Origin: CAYPHJ01 sp964410485
Lineage (GTDB): Bacteria; Desulfobacterota; Binatia; UBA9968
Assembly (NCBI GenBank): GCA_964410485.1
Contig: CAYPHJ010000011.1
Coordinates: 1 to 64,000 of the forward strand
Direction: 5' to 3'
Length of the DNA stretch: 64,000 nt
The first letter of the stretch is position 1; every line of letters begins with the position of its first letter. Both the position numbers and the translations under genes were made by a program. This document shows, in pieces, positions 17,113 through 26,723 of the stretch. The notes under the pieces are model-generated. The model did not search any database. It saw nothing but the letters and a program-made list of their open reading frames with translations, and had not been told where the DNA came from.

Positions 17113-18366
17113 ATGCCCCGAAAGTTCTTCTACGGATATGTCATTCTTAGTCTGTGCTTCATCAACATGGTCGTCATGCGCGGGGTCAACGGCTCGTTCA
17201 GCGTATACTACCTCGCCCTGTTGGAACATTTCTCCTGGTCGCACAGTGACGGCGCGAGCATCGCGTCGGTGAATTTCGTAGTCTATGCTCTGGCCGCACC
17301 GTTCGTTGGCTTCGCTTTCGATCGCTTCGGCCCCCGCATGTTGATGCCCCTGGGCGGTTTCCTCGTTGGGGCGGGCCTATTACTTTCGAGTTATGGCAAT
17401 TCGCTCTTGCACCTGTACTTTTCTTACGGCTTGATTACGGCTCTGGGTCAGGGGGCGCTGGGCTTCGTGGGCCACAACGCGCTCATCTCCTTCTGGTTCG
17501 TCCGTCGCCGCGCCACCGCGATCGGGATTGCGAGCATGGGTCAGGGCGTGGGCGCGCTGATCATGGTTCCTTTCACGCAGTTCCTTATCAGTCACATCGG
17601 CTGGCGTTCGACCTTTACGGTCACGGCTGCTTTAATGCTTCTCGCCGTAGTTCCGGCAAATGCGTTGCTGCAGCGCCGTGATCCGAGAGAAGTCGGCCAA
17701 GTTCCAGACGGTGGAACAGCGCCACTCCCCGATCACCCCGCCCAGCGTGCCGGGAAAAGGGGCGCGGACCACGACTGGACCCTCGCCGAGGCGGTTCGGT
17801 CGTTCCCCTTTTGGTGTATCACCATTGGCCATCTGGTGCTGGGGACAGCGCTGTTTATGATAAATACACATATCGTTGCCCATTTGGTTTCACTGCAATT
17901 CGATAAGCTGGTAGCGGCCTTCATTGCCGGGCTCATCGGCTTCGTGAGGATCGGCGGTACTGTAGTGTGGGGATTTGTATCGGACAAGGTCGGACGGAAC
18001 GGCGCGTATAGCATAGCCACACTGGTGACGCTCGCCGGCCTGAGTTGCCTGATCCTGCTCAGCCCGACGTCATCGATCGTATTCGTCTACGTTGCGGCAG
18101 TCCTTTATTCTATCGGCCACAGTGCGGGCAACCCGACTTACGGCTCAGTCATCGCGGATATTTTCTCAGGCCGCAAAGTGGGCCTGATCTTCGGATTCTT
18201 GGAAATTAGCTTTGGCCTTGGCAGCGCGCTCGGAGCATGGATCGGCGGCTATCTTTTCGATCTGACAGGAAGCTACAGATGGCCTTTCTCTCTTTGCTTG
18301 TTCTGCTTCGCAATGTCCGGATTAGCCATTCATGCCTGTTTGAGATGGCAGGCGCGCACCACTTAG
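17113..18366 (+). CDS. MFS transporter
   Basis: A 417-aa major facilitator protein with about 12 hydrophobic helices in two halves. After FFYGYVILSLCFINMVVMRG comes the loop 2-3 motif FDRFGPRMLMPLGG (residues about 72-85) and its repeat SDKVGRNGAYSIA in the second half. The pattern resembles the oxalate/formate antiporter and monocarboxylate porter group. It may import or export an organic acid handled by the catabolic genes around it; the substrate is not decidable. ATG 17113 is preferred to the TTG six bases upstream. Confidence 0.85.
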   Translation: MPRKFFYGYVILSLCFINMVVMRGVNGSFSVYYLALLEHFSWSHSDGASIASVNFVVYALAAPFVGFAFDRFGPRMLMPLGGFLVGAGLLLSSYGNSLLHLYFSYGLITALGQGALGFVGHNALISFWFVRRRATAIGIASMGQGVGALIMVPFTQFLISHIGWRSTFTVTAALMLLAVVPANALLQRRDPREVGQVPDGGTAPLPDHPAQRAGKRGADHDWTLAEAVRSFPFWCITIGHLVLGTALFMINTHIVAHLVSLQFDKLVAAFIAGLIGFVRIGGTVVWGFVSDKVGRNGAYSIATLVTLAGLSCLILLSPTSSIVFVYVAAVLYSIGHSAGNPTYGSVIADIFSGRKVGLIFGFLEISFGLGSALGAWIGGYLFDLTGSYRWPFSLCLFCFAMSGLAIHACLRWQARTT

Positions 18367-18440
18367 GGCGCAGCGCGGAGCAAAGCGCAGTTGCTCACTA
18401 GCGCTCCTCACGGGAGACCAGGGGGTTGGGGACCGGACAG

Positions 18441-18575
18441 TTCGTAACTCGTGATCGTGATTCGTGCTCGTGCCGACCGGGAGCGGGGACCGGACCGGAA
18501 CTCGCAAAGGACCAAGCATGAAGCGCAGAGCGCAAAACAGTTCGAGGTTCGAAGTTCGACGTTCGAAGTTAGACG
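18441..18575 (+). repeat. Heptad tracts (TTCGTGA type, TTCGAAG type)
   Basis: 18441-18467 reads ttcgtaa, ctcgtga, tcgtga, ttcgtgc. 18541-18575 is a clean run of five (ttcgagg, ttcgaag, ttcgacg, ttcgaag, ttagacg). Both lie in the 467-bp MFS-LLM spacer, which has no gene. Confidence 0.75.
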
Positions 18576-18682
18576 GGAAACGCTAAACTCGACGTGATTC
18601 ATGACCTTACGCTCGCCTACAGAGGATGAAAATAGGCCCTCAGACATAGAACGGCTGCGACAGGATGGAACAAGCGCTCATC

Positions 18683-18748
18683 AAATCCCCCAATAGCCCC
18701 CTTTGCCAAAGGTTGCCAAAGGGGGCGGGCCGCAGGACCGGGGGATTT
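18683..18748. repeat. Palindromic element AAATCCCCC...GGGGGATTT
   Basis: A 66-bp inverted element: AAATCCCCC and GGGGGATTT ends enclose CCCCCTTTG / CAAAGGGGG. This resembles a widely scattered REP-like palindrome in Proteobacteria. It sits about 85 bp upstream of the second LLM gene. Confidence 0.75.
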
Positions 18749-18833
18749 TCTTTTCAAGCGGGTGACTGAGTTTTGCATAAGTTCAATTTTCGAAGAAACA
18801 CTACGCCGAAAGGCGATTCCAGGGAGGGTTAGG

Positions 18834-19835
18834 ATGAAAATGCAATTCTGTCTTCACGGTTCGGCACGGACTGTTCATGAGGCGGTGGAGCGTGCCCGGC
18901 GGGCTGAGGCCCTTGGCTTCGAAGCACTGTTCTTCGCCGACAGTCACATGAACAATGTCGACCCCTATCAGGCAATGGCACTGTGTGCCGTGCAGACAAA
19001 GACTATCCGTCTGGGTACTGCCGTCACGAACATGGTTTACCGGGACCCCACCATTACAGCCAATTCATTCGCCACGCTGAACGAAATCGCGCAAGGACGC
19101 GCAATCATCGGCCTCGGTACAGGCGATGGCCCTGTCTACAGCTTGGGCCGAACCGCCACGCGGCTTTACGACTTCGAACAGGGATTGAAGATCATTCGCG
19201 ACCTTCTACATGACCGCGGCCTTGTCGTACCTGGAGGGAAAGAACGGGCTTCCGGCTCGGTGTATTTGAAAGTCGGTAACCGTCCCGTGCCCCTCTACAT
19301 CTCAGCCGAGGGCCCGCGCACGTTACGAGTTGCGGGACGCCTCTGTGACGGCATCATTCTCGGCACCGGTTTCGACGCCGCCGTGCTCGGATGGGCGCGC
19401 GCGCGTGTCGCCGAGAGTGCCCGCGAAGCCGGTCGAAACATTGCAGAGATCGATGTCATGCCGGCGGGTATGATTTGCGTCGACGATGACGGTGAGCTTG
19501 CGCGCAAACGTGTGCGCGCGCGCATGGCGAATCGTGCGCATCATAATTTTCGTTTCACCATGGAGACGGTCCCGGAAGGCGAGCGTGACGGTGTGAACAG
19601 ATTTATGGAGGGCTTCGATATTTCCAAGCCCATTGAAGAACGCGTCGATCCCGATCTGGTCACAGATTATCTGCTTCAGCGCTTCACCATTGCAGGAACA
19701 CCCGAAGAATGTGCCGCGCGTGTCAAGAAACTCCAACAGGAGGGGATTCAACGCATTCTGCTGACGCCACCGAACCCCATCTACGACGAGACCATGGAAA
19801 GGTGGGGACGGCGCGTGATTCCGCTCTGCACATAG
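18834..19835 (+). CDS. LLM class oxidoreductase, F420/MER-like
   Basis: A 333-aa luciferase-fold oxidoreductase closer to the methylenetetrahydromethanopterin-reductase branch: AEALGFEALFFADSHMNNVDPYQAMALCAVQTKTIRLGTAVTN region at residues about 25-65, RAIIGLGTGDGPVYSLG, a substrate loop, and ITIAGTPEECAARVKKL near the end. ATG 18834 follows GGGAGGGTTAGG. It differs from the LLM gene at 7028, so these are not recent duplicates. Cofactor (FMN or F420) is not certain. Confidence 0.8.
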   Translation: MKMQFCLHGSARTVHEAVERARRAEALGFEALFFADSHMNNVDPYQAMALCAVQTKTIRLGTAVTNMVYRDPTITANSFATLNEIAQGRAIIGLGTGDGPVYSLGRTATRLYDFEQGLKIIRDLLHDRGLVVPGGKERASGSVYLKVGNRPVPLYISAEGPRTLRVAGRLCDGIILGTGFDAAVLGWARARVAESAREAGRNIAEIDVMPAGMICVDDDGELARKRVRARMANRAHHNFRFTMETVPEGERDGVNRFMEGFDISKPIEERVDPDLVTDYLLQRFTIAGTPEECAARVKKLQQEGIQRILLTPPNPIYDETMERWGRRVIPLCT

Positions 19836-20010
19836 ATCAAAGAATCATCTTCGATCTTCAAGTGAAAAATTTTTGGTAGAATCGGTTATCGCATTGAGCT
19901 GGCGCGGCAGAGGCTGTATGTTTGAATGGTGTGCTTTCGAGCTACTGATCCTCTCCGGACCATAAACCAACAGCGGGCTATAAGGGAAATTATAATTAAA
20001 GGAGTTTCTC

Positions 20011-20574
20011 ATGCGAGCAAAGATTGGAGCAATCATTCTGGGCATTGTTTTTCTGAAGGCGCAATTCGCCGCGGCAGCCTTTGCCCCTCAATCCCAGAAA
20101 GACGCCGAAGTCGTCAAGGCTGGCACGGTGGTGAGCCTGCAATACACGGTCTCCGGCGAAGACGGGAAGACTATCGAATCGAACAAAGGCAAAGATCCCC
20201 TCAAGTACACGCACGGCTCGCAGCAGATCATTCCCGGGCTCGAAAAAGAACTTGCCGGATTAAAAGTGGGCGCCGAAAAGCGCGTCCGAGTGAAACCCGA
20301 AGACGCGTATGGTCCGATTGATCCCGCCGCCATCCAGGAATTCCCCAAAGAAAACATTCCTCCGAACGGCCTCCAAGTCGGCGCGGTGCTTGTGGCGCGC
20401 GGCCCTGACGGCCAGCCATTACCCGTGACGGTCAAGGAGATCAAAGACAAAACCGTGGTGTTGGATTTTAATCACCCGCTGGCGGGAAAGACGTTGATTT
20501 TTGATATTAAGGTCCTGGATATCGAATCGATGCGAGGCGAGACTTCCACTCAAGGTCAACAAAACAAGCCTTAA
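20011..20574 (+). CDS. FKBP-type peptidyl-prolyl isomerase, exported (paralogue)
   Basis: A 187-aa FKBP with signal peptide (MRAKIGAIILGIVFLKAQFAAAA) and the same architecture and length as the protein at 16471. Shared blocks include HGSQQIIPGLEKELAGLKVG, EDAYGPIDP, and the IF-like region ending VLDFNHPLAGKTLIFD. ATG 20011 follows AAAGGAG. It precedes the respiratory operon by 270 bp and might assist cytochrome or oxidase maturation, but that is only positional. Confidence 0.85.
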   Translation: MRAKIGAIILGIVFLKAQFAAAAFAPQSQKDAEVVKAGTVVSLQYTVSGEDGKTIESNKGKDPLKYTHGSQQIIPGLEKELAGLKVGAEKRVRVKPEDAYGPIDPAAIQEFPKENIPPNGLQVGAVLVARGPDGQPLPVTVKEIKDKTVVLDFNHPLAGKTLIFDIKVLDIESMRGETSTQGQQNKP

Positions 20575-20845
20575 TACACTGCCCCGGCGCAGCAAAGGTA
20601 GGCCGGCGACTGGCGTAATCTTTCGGCGCCTTGCCCCGCCAGGACTCTCATCGTTCGCGACGCCGGCGTCGCTCGTGTGTCACGATCAGCCGTTCTCGGT
20701 CCCGCTGAGGCTGACTCCTTGGATCCAGTTTTTTGCTTTCGCCTCGTTCTTTTTTTAAAGATTGAACAGGCGCAAAGAGATAGTTCGAGCGAACTATCTT
20801 TTTCTCGACAAAAGTATGTGATAGCCATTTAGCCATAGGCATTCC

Positions 20846-21505
20846 ATGGCGCAGATTTTTCATCCGAGCACGAACACGATTTCACGGGTAAGTATCTTCG
20901 GCGCCGTCTTTTTGATTGCTGCTTTGCTTTGGATGTTGCTTGCGATCCAGCGATCCTCGTACGTTACCGCAGAGGGTGTGCCGCATGAACAACCGGTTCC
21001 GTTCAGTCACCAGCATCACGTGGGTGGCCTCGGCATCGACTGCCGCTATTGCCATACCTCCGTGGAAAAATCTTCTTTCGCGGGAATTCCCGCCACCGAG
21101 ATCTGCATGAACTGCCATTCGCAGATCTGGACTGGCGCGGAAATGTTGCGGCCCGTCCTGGATAGTTTTCGAACCGGCGTGCCAATTCGTTGGGTGCGGG
21201 TCCACAGTCTGCCTGACTTCACCTTCTTCGATCACAGCATTCACGTGAACAAGGGTGTCGGGTGCGTGACCTGTCATGGACGCGTCGACCAGATGCCGTT
21301 GATGTGGCAAGCGCGATCACTGCAAATGGAGTGGTGTTTGGAATGCCACCGCAATCCGGCTGCGTTCCTGCGTCCCAAGGAATTTATCTTCAGCATGGAC
21401 TGGCAGCCCACCGAAGATAACGCGGGGTTGGGCCAGCAGCTCATGGAGGAATACGGGATCGAGCGCACGGAACATCTGACCAGCTGCTCTGTTTGTCATC
21501 GATGA
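20846..21505 (+). CDS. actA: Alternative complex III subunit ActA, pentahaem cytochrome c
   Basis: A 219-aa multihaem cytochrome, first gene of the ACIII operon. An N-terminal membrane anchor (about 15-35) is followed by five CXXCH haem sites: CRYCH, CMNCH, CVTCH, CLECH and CSVCH. Extra His residues (QHHVGG, FFDHSIHV) can give bis-His ligation. It takes electrons from the quinol site towards ActE or the oxidase on the periplasmic face. ATG 20846 is the first in-frame start. Immediately followed by actB (56 bp). Confidence 0.92.
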   Translation: MAQIFHPSTNTISRVSIFGAVFLIAALLWMLLAIQRSSYVTAEGVPHEQPVPFSHQHHVGGLGIDCRYCHTSVEKSSFAGIPATEICMNCHSQIWTGAEMLRPVLDSFRTGVPIRWVRVHSLPDFTFFDHSIHVNKGVGCVTCHGRVDQMPLMWQARSLQMEWCLECHRNPAAFLRPKEFIFSMDWQPTEDNAGLGQQLMEEYGIERTEHLTSCSVCHR

Positions 21506-21561
21506 AGGAATTACGGAACAGTGTGGGAGCGTCGGTTGGCCCAACCCCTATGAGGAATTGA

Positions 21562-24500
21562 ATGGGCAGCAACGATCATATTCCAACAAGAATCCGTGAT
21601 TTCGAATCGATCCGCGGGCGGCTGCGCGAGCTTCGCGGGGAGCGCTACTGGCGCAGCCTCGAGGAGCTTGCCGCGACCGAGGAGTTTCAAGAATTTTTAC
21701 GCGCGGAGTATCCCAGCCAAAGCGCGGCGTGGCTCGATCCTGTCAGCCGCCGGCAGTTTCTTCGTCTCATGGCCGCGTCGCTGGCGCTGGCCGGATTGAG
21801 CGCATGCACGCCACCACCGAGAGAAACAATCGTTCCTTACGTTCGTCAGCCCGAAGAGATCGTGCCGGGAAAACCGCTCTATTTCGCCACCGCGATGTCA
21901 ATCAACGGATTGGCCAAAGGACTCGTCGTGGAAAGCCACATGGGACGGCCAACCAAGATAGAAGGCAACCCGCGCCATCCCGCTAGTCTGGGTGCAACCG
22001 ATGCGTTTGCTCAAGCTTCGATCCTGACACTTTACGACCCGGATCGCTCGACGGTAGTGACCCACCTCGGGCGCATTAGACCCTGGAGCCAGTTTCTCAT
22101 CGCCCTGGAGGAAGTTCGCAGCCGCCGGCAGCAAACCGGAGGCAAAGGGCTGCGGATTTTGACCGGCAGCGTTGGTTCGCCCACGCTCGGCGAACAGATA
22201 CGTACGCTCCTGAAGGAGTTGCCCGGAGCGAAGTGGCATCAATGGGAGCCGGCTGGACGCCATCATACCAGGGCCGGTTCTCGCTTGGCGTTCGGCGAGC
22301 ACGTCGAGACTCAGTACCGCCTGGCCAAAGCCGATGTGATCCTCGCTTTTGATGGCGACGCCCTCTCATGCAACTTTGCTGAGCTTCGCTCCATACGCGA
22401 TTTCGCGGATAGACGCCGGGTCCGCAAGGACAGGCTGGGGATGAATCGGCTCTACGCCATAGAAAGCAGCCCGTCCAGCACAGGCGCAGCAGCAGACCAC
22501 CGTCTTCCTTTGAGCACGAGGGAGACGGAGCGCTTTGCACTGGCTTTGGCTGCGCGGCTGGGTATCGAAACCATCTCAGGCGACACAGCGCTTCCTGAAA
22601 CTCAAACAAGGTGGTTGAACGCGCTCGCGCGCGATCTCGAAGCGCATCGGGGCTCCAGCGTGGTGATGGTGGGAGAGCAGCAAACGCCTCTCGTTCACGC
22701 TCTCGCTCACGCGATCAATCATGCGCTGGATAATGCCGGGCAGACGGTCGTGTACACCGAGCCCGTCGAAGTGAATCCCGTAGATGAGATCGCGTCCCTA
22801 CGTGAGCTGATGGAAGAGATGGAACGCGGTGCCGTGGATACGCTCGTGATCCTCGGCGGTAATCCGGTGTACGACGCACCAGCAGATTTTCGCTTTGTCG
22901 AGCGCTTGAAAAACATTCCGCTGCGTATTCACTGGGGGCTTTACAGCGACGAAACCGCAGCTTTGTGTCACTGGCACATTCCAGCTGCTTATTACCTGGA
23001 GTCTTGGAGCGATGCCCGTGCCTACGACGGCACGCTTTCAATCGTGCAGCCCCTCATCGCGCCGCTTTACAACGGTAGAACTCATCATGAGGTCGTCGCC
23101 GCCTTGAGCCGGCGGCCGGTACCATCGAGCTACGACATCGTGCGCAGCCATTGGGCGACGCTGTCGGGCAAGGCGGGCGAAGAATTCGAGCAATTCTGGC
23201 GGCGGTCTCTACATGATGGCCTAGTCGAGGGAAGCGCGTTTTTACCTCGGCACGTAGCGCTCAAACTCGATGCGCTTGCCGCTCAAGTCCAGCAACGGTC
23301 CCCGGGCGTCGGGACACCGGGCGACCAAGCAGCAAAGGACCAGGGACTTGAAATCATCTTTCGTCCCGACCCTTCGGTGTTCGACGGCCGTTTTGCCAAC
23401 AATGGCTGGTTACAGGAGCTGCCAAGGCCCTTAACGAAACTCACTTGGGACAATGCCGCGCTTGTCAGTCCCGCGACCGCGGAGCGTTTGGGTCTGGGTT
23501 ATCGCTTCGGCGCAATTGGAACGGTAGCCGATACCGATGTCGTCGAGGTGAATATCCAGGAACGCGCCGTGCGCGCCCCGATCTGGATCGTACCCGGTCA
23601 CGCCGACGACTGCGTGACGGTTCACCTCGGCTACGGGCGAACGCGCGCCGGACGAGTCGGTACGCATCTCGGTTTCGACGCGTATCGCCTACGCACTTCT
23701 GGGCATCTATGGCTCGGCACAGGCGTCGAGCTGCGCAGAACAGGCGAGCGCTATCCGCTGGCCACCACCCAGATGCATCACAACCTCGAAGGCAGAGACC
23801 TCATACGCTCGGGAACACTTGCGCAGTACCGCGAGAATCCCCACTTCGCGCACAAGAAAAATCACGGCGCCGAGACGTATCCATCGCTCTATCCGGATTT
23901 CGCATATCCCGGGCGTGCCTGGGGCATGGCCATTGATCTAAGCGTTTGCGTCGGATGCAATGCTTGTGTCGTCGCTTGCCAGGCGGAAAACAACATTCCC
24001 GTAGTTGGCAAAGACCAAGTGATGCGCGCGCGCGAAATGCACTGGCTGCGCGTCGATGCGTACTTCAAAGGCCCGGCGGACAATCCTGAAACCTACTATC
24101 AACCGGTTCCGTGCATGCATTGCGAGAAAGCCCCCTGCGAGGTCGTGTGCCCGGTCATCGCAACGGCGCATAGTGCAGAAGGACTAAACGACATGGTTTA
24201 CAACCGCTGCGTCGGCACGCGCTACTGTTCGAACAATTGCCCCTACAAGGTAAGGCGCTTCAATTTTTTGCAGTATGCCGACTGGGAAACTCCCAACCTG
24301 AAAGCGATGCGCAACCCCAACGTGACCGTCCGAAGCCGCGGCGTCATGGAGAAGTGCACCTACTGCGTGCAACGCATCAACAAGGCTCGCATCGAAGCGC
24401 AAATAGAGAACCGGCCGATCGCCGATGGAGAGATCGTCACCGCGTGCCAGCAGGCCTGCCCCACCCAAGCGATCGTCTTCGGCGATATCAACGACCCCAC

Positions 24501-24627
24501 GAGCCTGGTCACGAGCCTCAAAGCCGAACCACAAAATTTCGCTTTGCTTGGCGAGCTCAACACGCGGCCGCGTACAACCTATCTTGCGCCGCTGCGCAAC
24601 CCGAACCCGGAGCTTTCGCAATCGTAA
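21562..24627 (+). CDS. actB: Alternative complex III subunit ActB, molybdopterin-type/iron-sulfur fusion
   Basis: A 1021-aa fusion. Residues about 55-75 have an internal Tat-like signal (SRRQFLRLMAAS); up to about 760 is a molybdopterin-oxidoreductase-like domain. The C-terminal ferredoxin-like domain (about 790-990) has cysteine clusters CVGCNACVVAC, CMHCEKAPCEVVC, CVGTRYCSNNC and CTYC...CQQACP, for up to four Fe-S clusters. Known ActB proteins keep the fold without Mo cofactor. It relays electrons within the complex. Length is normal. Confidence 0.92.
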   Translation: MGSNDHIPTRIRDFESIRGRLRELRGERYWRSLEELAATEEFQEFLRAEYPSQSAAWLDPVSRRQFLRLMAASLALAGLSACTPPPRETIVPYVRQPEEIVPGKPLYFATAMSINGLAKGLVVESHMGRPTKIEGNPRHPASLGATDAFAQASILTLYDPDRSTVVTHLGRIRPWSQFLIALEEVRSRRQQTGGKGLRILTGSVGSPTLGEQIRTLLKELPGAKWHQWEPAGRHHTRAGSRLAFGEHVETQYRLAKADVILAFDGDALSCNFAELRSIRDFADRRRVRKDRLGMNRLYAIESSPSSTGAAADHRLPLSTRETERFALALAARLGIETISGDTALPETQTRWLNALARDLEAHRGSSVVMVGEQQTPLVHALAHAINHALDNAGQTVVYTEPVEVNPVDEIASLRELMEEMERGAVDTLVILGGNPVYDAPADFRFVERLKNIPLRIHWGLYSDETAALCHWHIPAAYYLESWSDARAYDGTLSIVQPLIAPLYNGRTHHEVVAALSRRPVPSSYDIVRSHWATLSGKAGEEFEQFWRRSLHDGLVEGSAFLPRHVALKLDALAAQVQQRSPGVGTPGDQAAKDQGLEIIFRPDPSVFDGRFANNGWLQELPRPLTKLTWDNAALVSPATAERLGLGYRFGAIGTVADTDVVEVNIQERAVRAPIWIVPGHADDCVTVHLGYGRTRAGRVGTHLGFDAYRLRTSGHLWLGTGVELRRTGERYPLATTQMHHNLEGRDLIRSGTLAQYRENPHFAHKKNHGAETYPSLYPDFAYPGRAWGMAIDLSVCVGCNACVVACQAENNIPVVGKDQVMRAREMHWLRVDAYFKGPADNPETYYQPVPCMHCEKAPCEVVCPVIATAHSAEGLNDMVYNRCVGTRYCSNNCPYKVRRFNFLQYADWETPNLKAMRNPNVTVRSRGVMEKCTYCVQRINKARIEAQIENRPIADGEIVTACQQACPTQAIVFGDINDPTSLVTSLKAEPQNFALLGELNTRPRTTYLAPLRNPNPELSQS

Positions 24628-24631
24628 TACG

Positions 24632-26020
24632 ATGAGTCGCGACCCACAGACAGAGCGCGAACCTGCTCTCGAACCCCATCCCGTGCTCGCCCCAGGCCAT
24701 ACTTTCGGCTCGATCACAGACCACATCAGCTCGATCGTGCTGACCCGCCCGACTGGCATGGGCTGGCTTGTAGGGTTCGCCATTTCGTTTGTCTTTTGCA
24801 TGATGTTGCTGGTGGCCGTCACCTACCTTCTCGTGGGCGGAGTCGGTATTTGGGGAATCAATATCCCGGTGGCGTGGGGCTTCGCCATCGTGAATTTTGT
24901 CTGGTGGATCGGCATCGGCCATGCAGGCACATTGATCTCGGCCATTTTGTTGCTGCTGCACCAGCAGTGGCGCACCTCCATCAACCGGTTTGCCGAAGCC
25001 ATGACGCTTTTCGCGGTTGCTTGCGCCGGTATTTTTCCCTTGATCCACCTTGGCCGGCCGTGGTTTGCCTACTGGCTTTTTCCTTACCCCAACACCATGG
25101 GGCTGTGGCCGCAGTTCCGCAGCGCCCTGGTGTGGGACGTCTTCGCCGTATCGACGTATTTCACAATTTCGCTGCTCTTCTGGTTCATGGGTTTGATCCC
25201 GGATTTCGCGACCCTCCGAGATCGCTCACAGACGCGCACGGGACGAATCGTTTACGGCATACTGGCGATGGGGTGGCGTGGCTCGGCCGTTCACTGGCAT
25301 CGTTACGAAATGGCCTACCTGATGCTGGCAGGCCTGGCAACGCCCCTGGTGGTCTCGGTCCATACGGTTGTCAGTCTCGACTTTGCCACATCCATTATTC
25401 CCGGATGGCACACAACCATTTTTCCGCCCTATTTCGTAGCCGGGGCGATCTACTCAGGATTTGCCATGGTTCTCACGCTCGCCATTCCACTGCGGGCCAT
25501 TTACGGCCTTCAAGACTTCATCACGATGCGCCACCTCAACAACATGGCCAAGATCCTTCTCACCACCGGATTGATGGTCGCGTACGGTTACCTGATGGAA
25601 ATATTCATCGGTTGGTACGGCGGTCATATTTATGAAAGATACATGATAGCCAATCGCTTCGCCGGCCCGTATCGGTTCTTTTTCTGGTCTTTGTTATTAT
25701 GCAACGTGGTCGTCCCTCAGTTGTTGTGGTCCAGCCGGATTCGTTCCAATACGCTGGCGTTGTTCGGCATCGCGATCGTCGTCAACATCGGCATGTGGCT
25801 CGAGCGTTTTATCATCGTCATCACGAGCCTCCATCGCGATTTTCTTCCGAGCGCCTGGGGCATGTATGCGCCGACGATCTGGGATTGGGCGACATTTTTC
25901 GGCACCGTCGGACTGTTCTTCGCGCTATTGTTTCTGTTCATTCGTTTTTTACCGATGATCTCCATCTTCGAGATGCGCACCCTGGTTCCCGGTGCGACTG
26001 GAAGAGAGGAGCATCGATGA
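24632..26020 (+). CDS. actC: Alternative complex III subunit ActC, NrfD-like quinol-oxidising membrane protein
   Basis: A 462-aa polytopic membrane protein of the NrfD/PsrC family with about ten hydrophobic helices. It carries the probable quinol site. The family's conserved AGTLISAILLLLHQQWR (residues about 93-110), GRPWFAYWLFPYPN and WWIGIGHAG patterns are present. ATG 24632 lies 4 bp after the actB stop, so translation is probably coupled. Longer in-frame forms overlap actB by 200 bp and are not credible. Confidence 0.92.
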   Translation: MSRDPQTEREPALEPHPVLAPGHTFGSITDHISSIVLTRPTGMGWLVGFAISFVFCMMLLVAVTYLLVGGVGIWGINIPVAWGFAIVNFVWWIGIGHAGTLISAILLLLHQQWRTSINRFAEAMTLFAVACAGIFPLIHLGRPWFAYWLFPYPNTMGLWPQFRSALVWDVFAVSTYFTISLLFWFMGLIPDFATLRDRSQTRTGRIVYGILAMGWRGSAVHWHRYEMAYLMLAGLATPLVVSVHTVVSLDFATSIIPGWHTTIFPPYFVAGAIYSGFAMVLTLAIPLRAIYGLQDFITMRHLNNMAKILLTTGLMVAYGYLMEIFIGWYGGHIYERYMIANRFAGPYRFFFWSLLLCNVVVPQLLWSSRIRSNTLALFGIAIVVNIGMWLERFIIVITSLHRDFLPSAWGMYAPTIWDWATFFGTVGLFFALLFLFIRFLPMISIFEMRTLVPGATGREEHR

Positions 26021-26081
26021 GAGGGATGGTTGTTGCCCTCACCCTAAACCCACAGGGCGAGGGAACTTTTTACGGTTCCGC

Positions 26082-26152
26082 GTCTCAGGTCTGAAGTCTC
26101 GAGTTATCCCCCTCCTCCAACACCAGACCTGGGACGCGAGACCGGAGACCGA
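26082..26152 (+). repeat. Heptad tracts in the actC-actD gap (inverted pair)
   Basis: 26082-26109 reads gtctcag, gtctgaa, gtctcga, gttatcc; 26125-26152 reads agacctg, ggacgcg, agaccgg, agaccga. The two are complementary in type, so the intra-operon gap can fold as a hairpin. Confidence 0.7.
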
Positions 26153-26177
26153 GACTGATTCCGATTGGAGGTGAACG

Positions 26178-26723
26178 TTGGCCACATCCGCTAGACCGCC
26201 GATCTATGGATTGATGGCGGAGTTCGAAAATCCTGTGGACCTGGTCAATGCCGCGCGGCAGGCGCGCGCCGCGGGTTATCGACAACTTGACGCGTACGCC
26301 CCGTTTCCAGTGGAGGAACTGGCAGACGCGCTCCAGTTGGGGAGTACTCGAGTGCCGTTTTTGGTTTTGGTCGGCGGTATTATTGGCGCAGTTCTGGGGT
26401 ACGGCATGCAATATTACATGATGGCTGTGGATTACCCGATCAACGTTGGTGGACGTCCTTATCACAGTTGGCCGGCCTTCATTCCTGTAACGTTTGAGAC
26501 GACTATACTGGTGGCCGGGCTTTTTGCCGTTCTGGGCATGCTGGCGCTTAACGGCCTACCCATGCCCTACCATCCGGTATTCAATGTTCCCCGTTTTGCT
26601 CTTGCCACCAAAGACCGCTTTTTCCTCTGCATCGAAGCGACCGATCCTCTGTTCGATCGTGAAGACACGAGACGCTTTCTCGAAAGATTGTTGCCCCGCG
26701 TGGTAACTGAGGTGGAGCACTAG
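26178..26723 (+). CDS. actD: Alternative complex III subunit ActD (DUF3341)
   Basis: A 181-aa DUF3341 protein. PPIYGLMAEFENPVDLVNAARQARAAGYRQLDAYAPFPVEEL-like N-terminus is diagnostic (residues 6-48), then two membrane helices (about 58-80 and 110-130) around YPINVGGRPYHSWPAFIPVTFE. Start is TTG 26178, with GGAGGTGAAC just upstream. ActD is a structural subunit of ACIII without cofactor. Confidence 0.9.
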   Translation: MATSARPPIYGLMAEFENPVDLVNAARQARAAGYRQLDAYAPFPVEELADALQLGSTRVPFLVLVGGIIGAVLGYGMQYYMMAVDYPINVGGRPYHSWPAFIPVTFETTILVAGLFAVLGMLALNGLPMPYHPVFNVPRFALATKDRFFLCIEATDPLFDREDTRRFLERLLPRVVTEVEH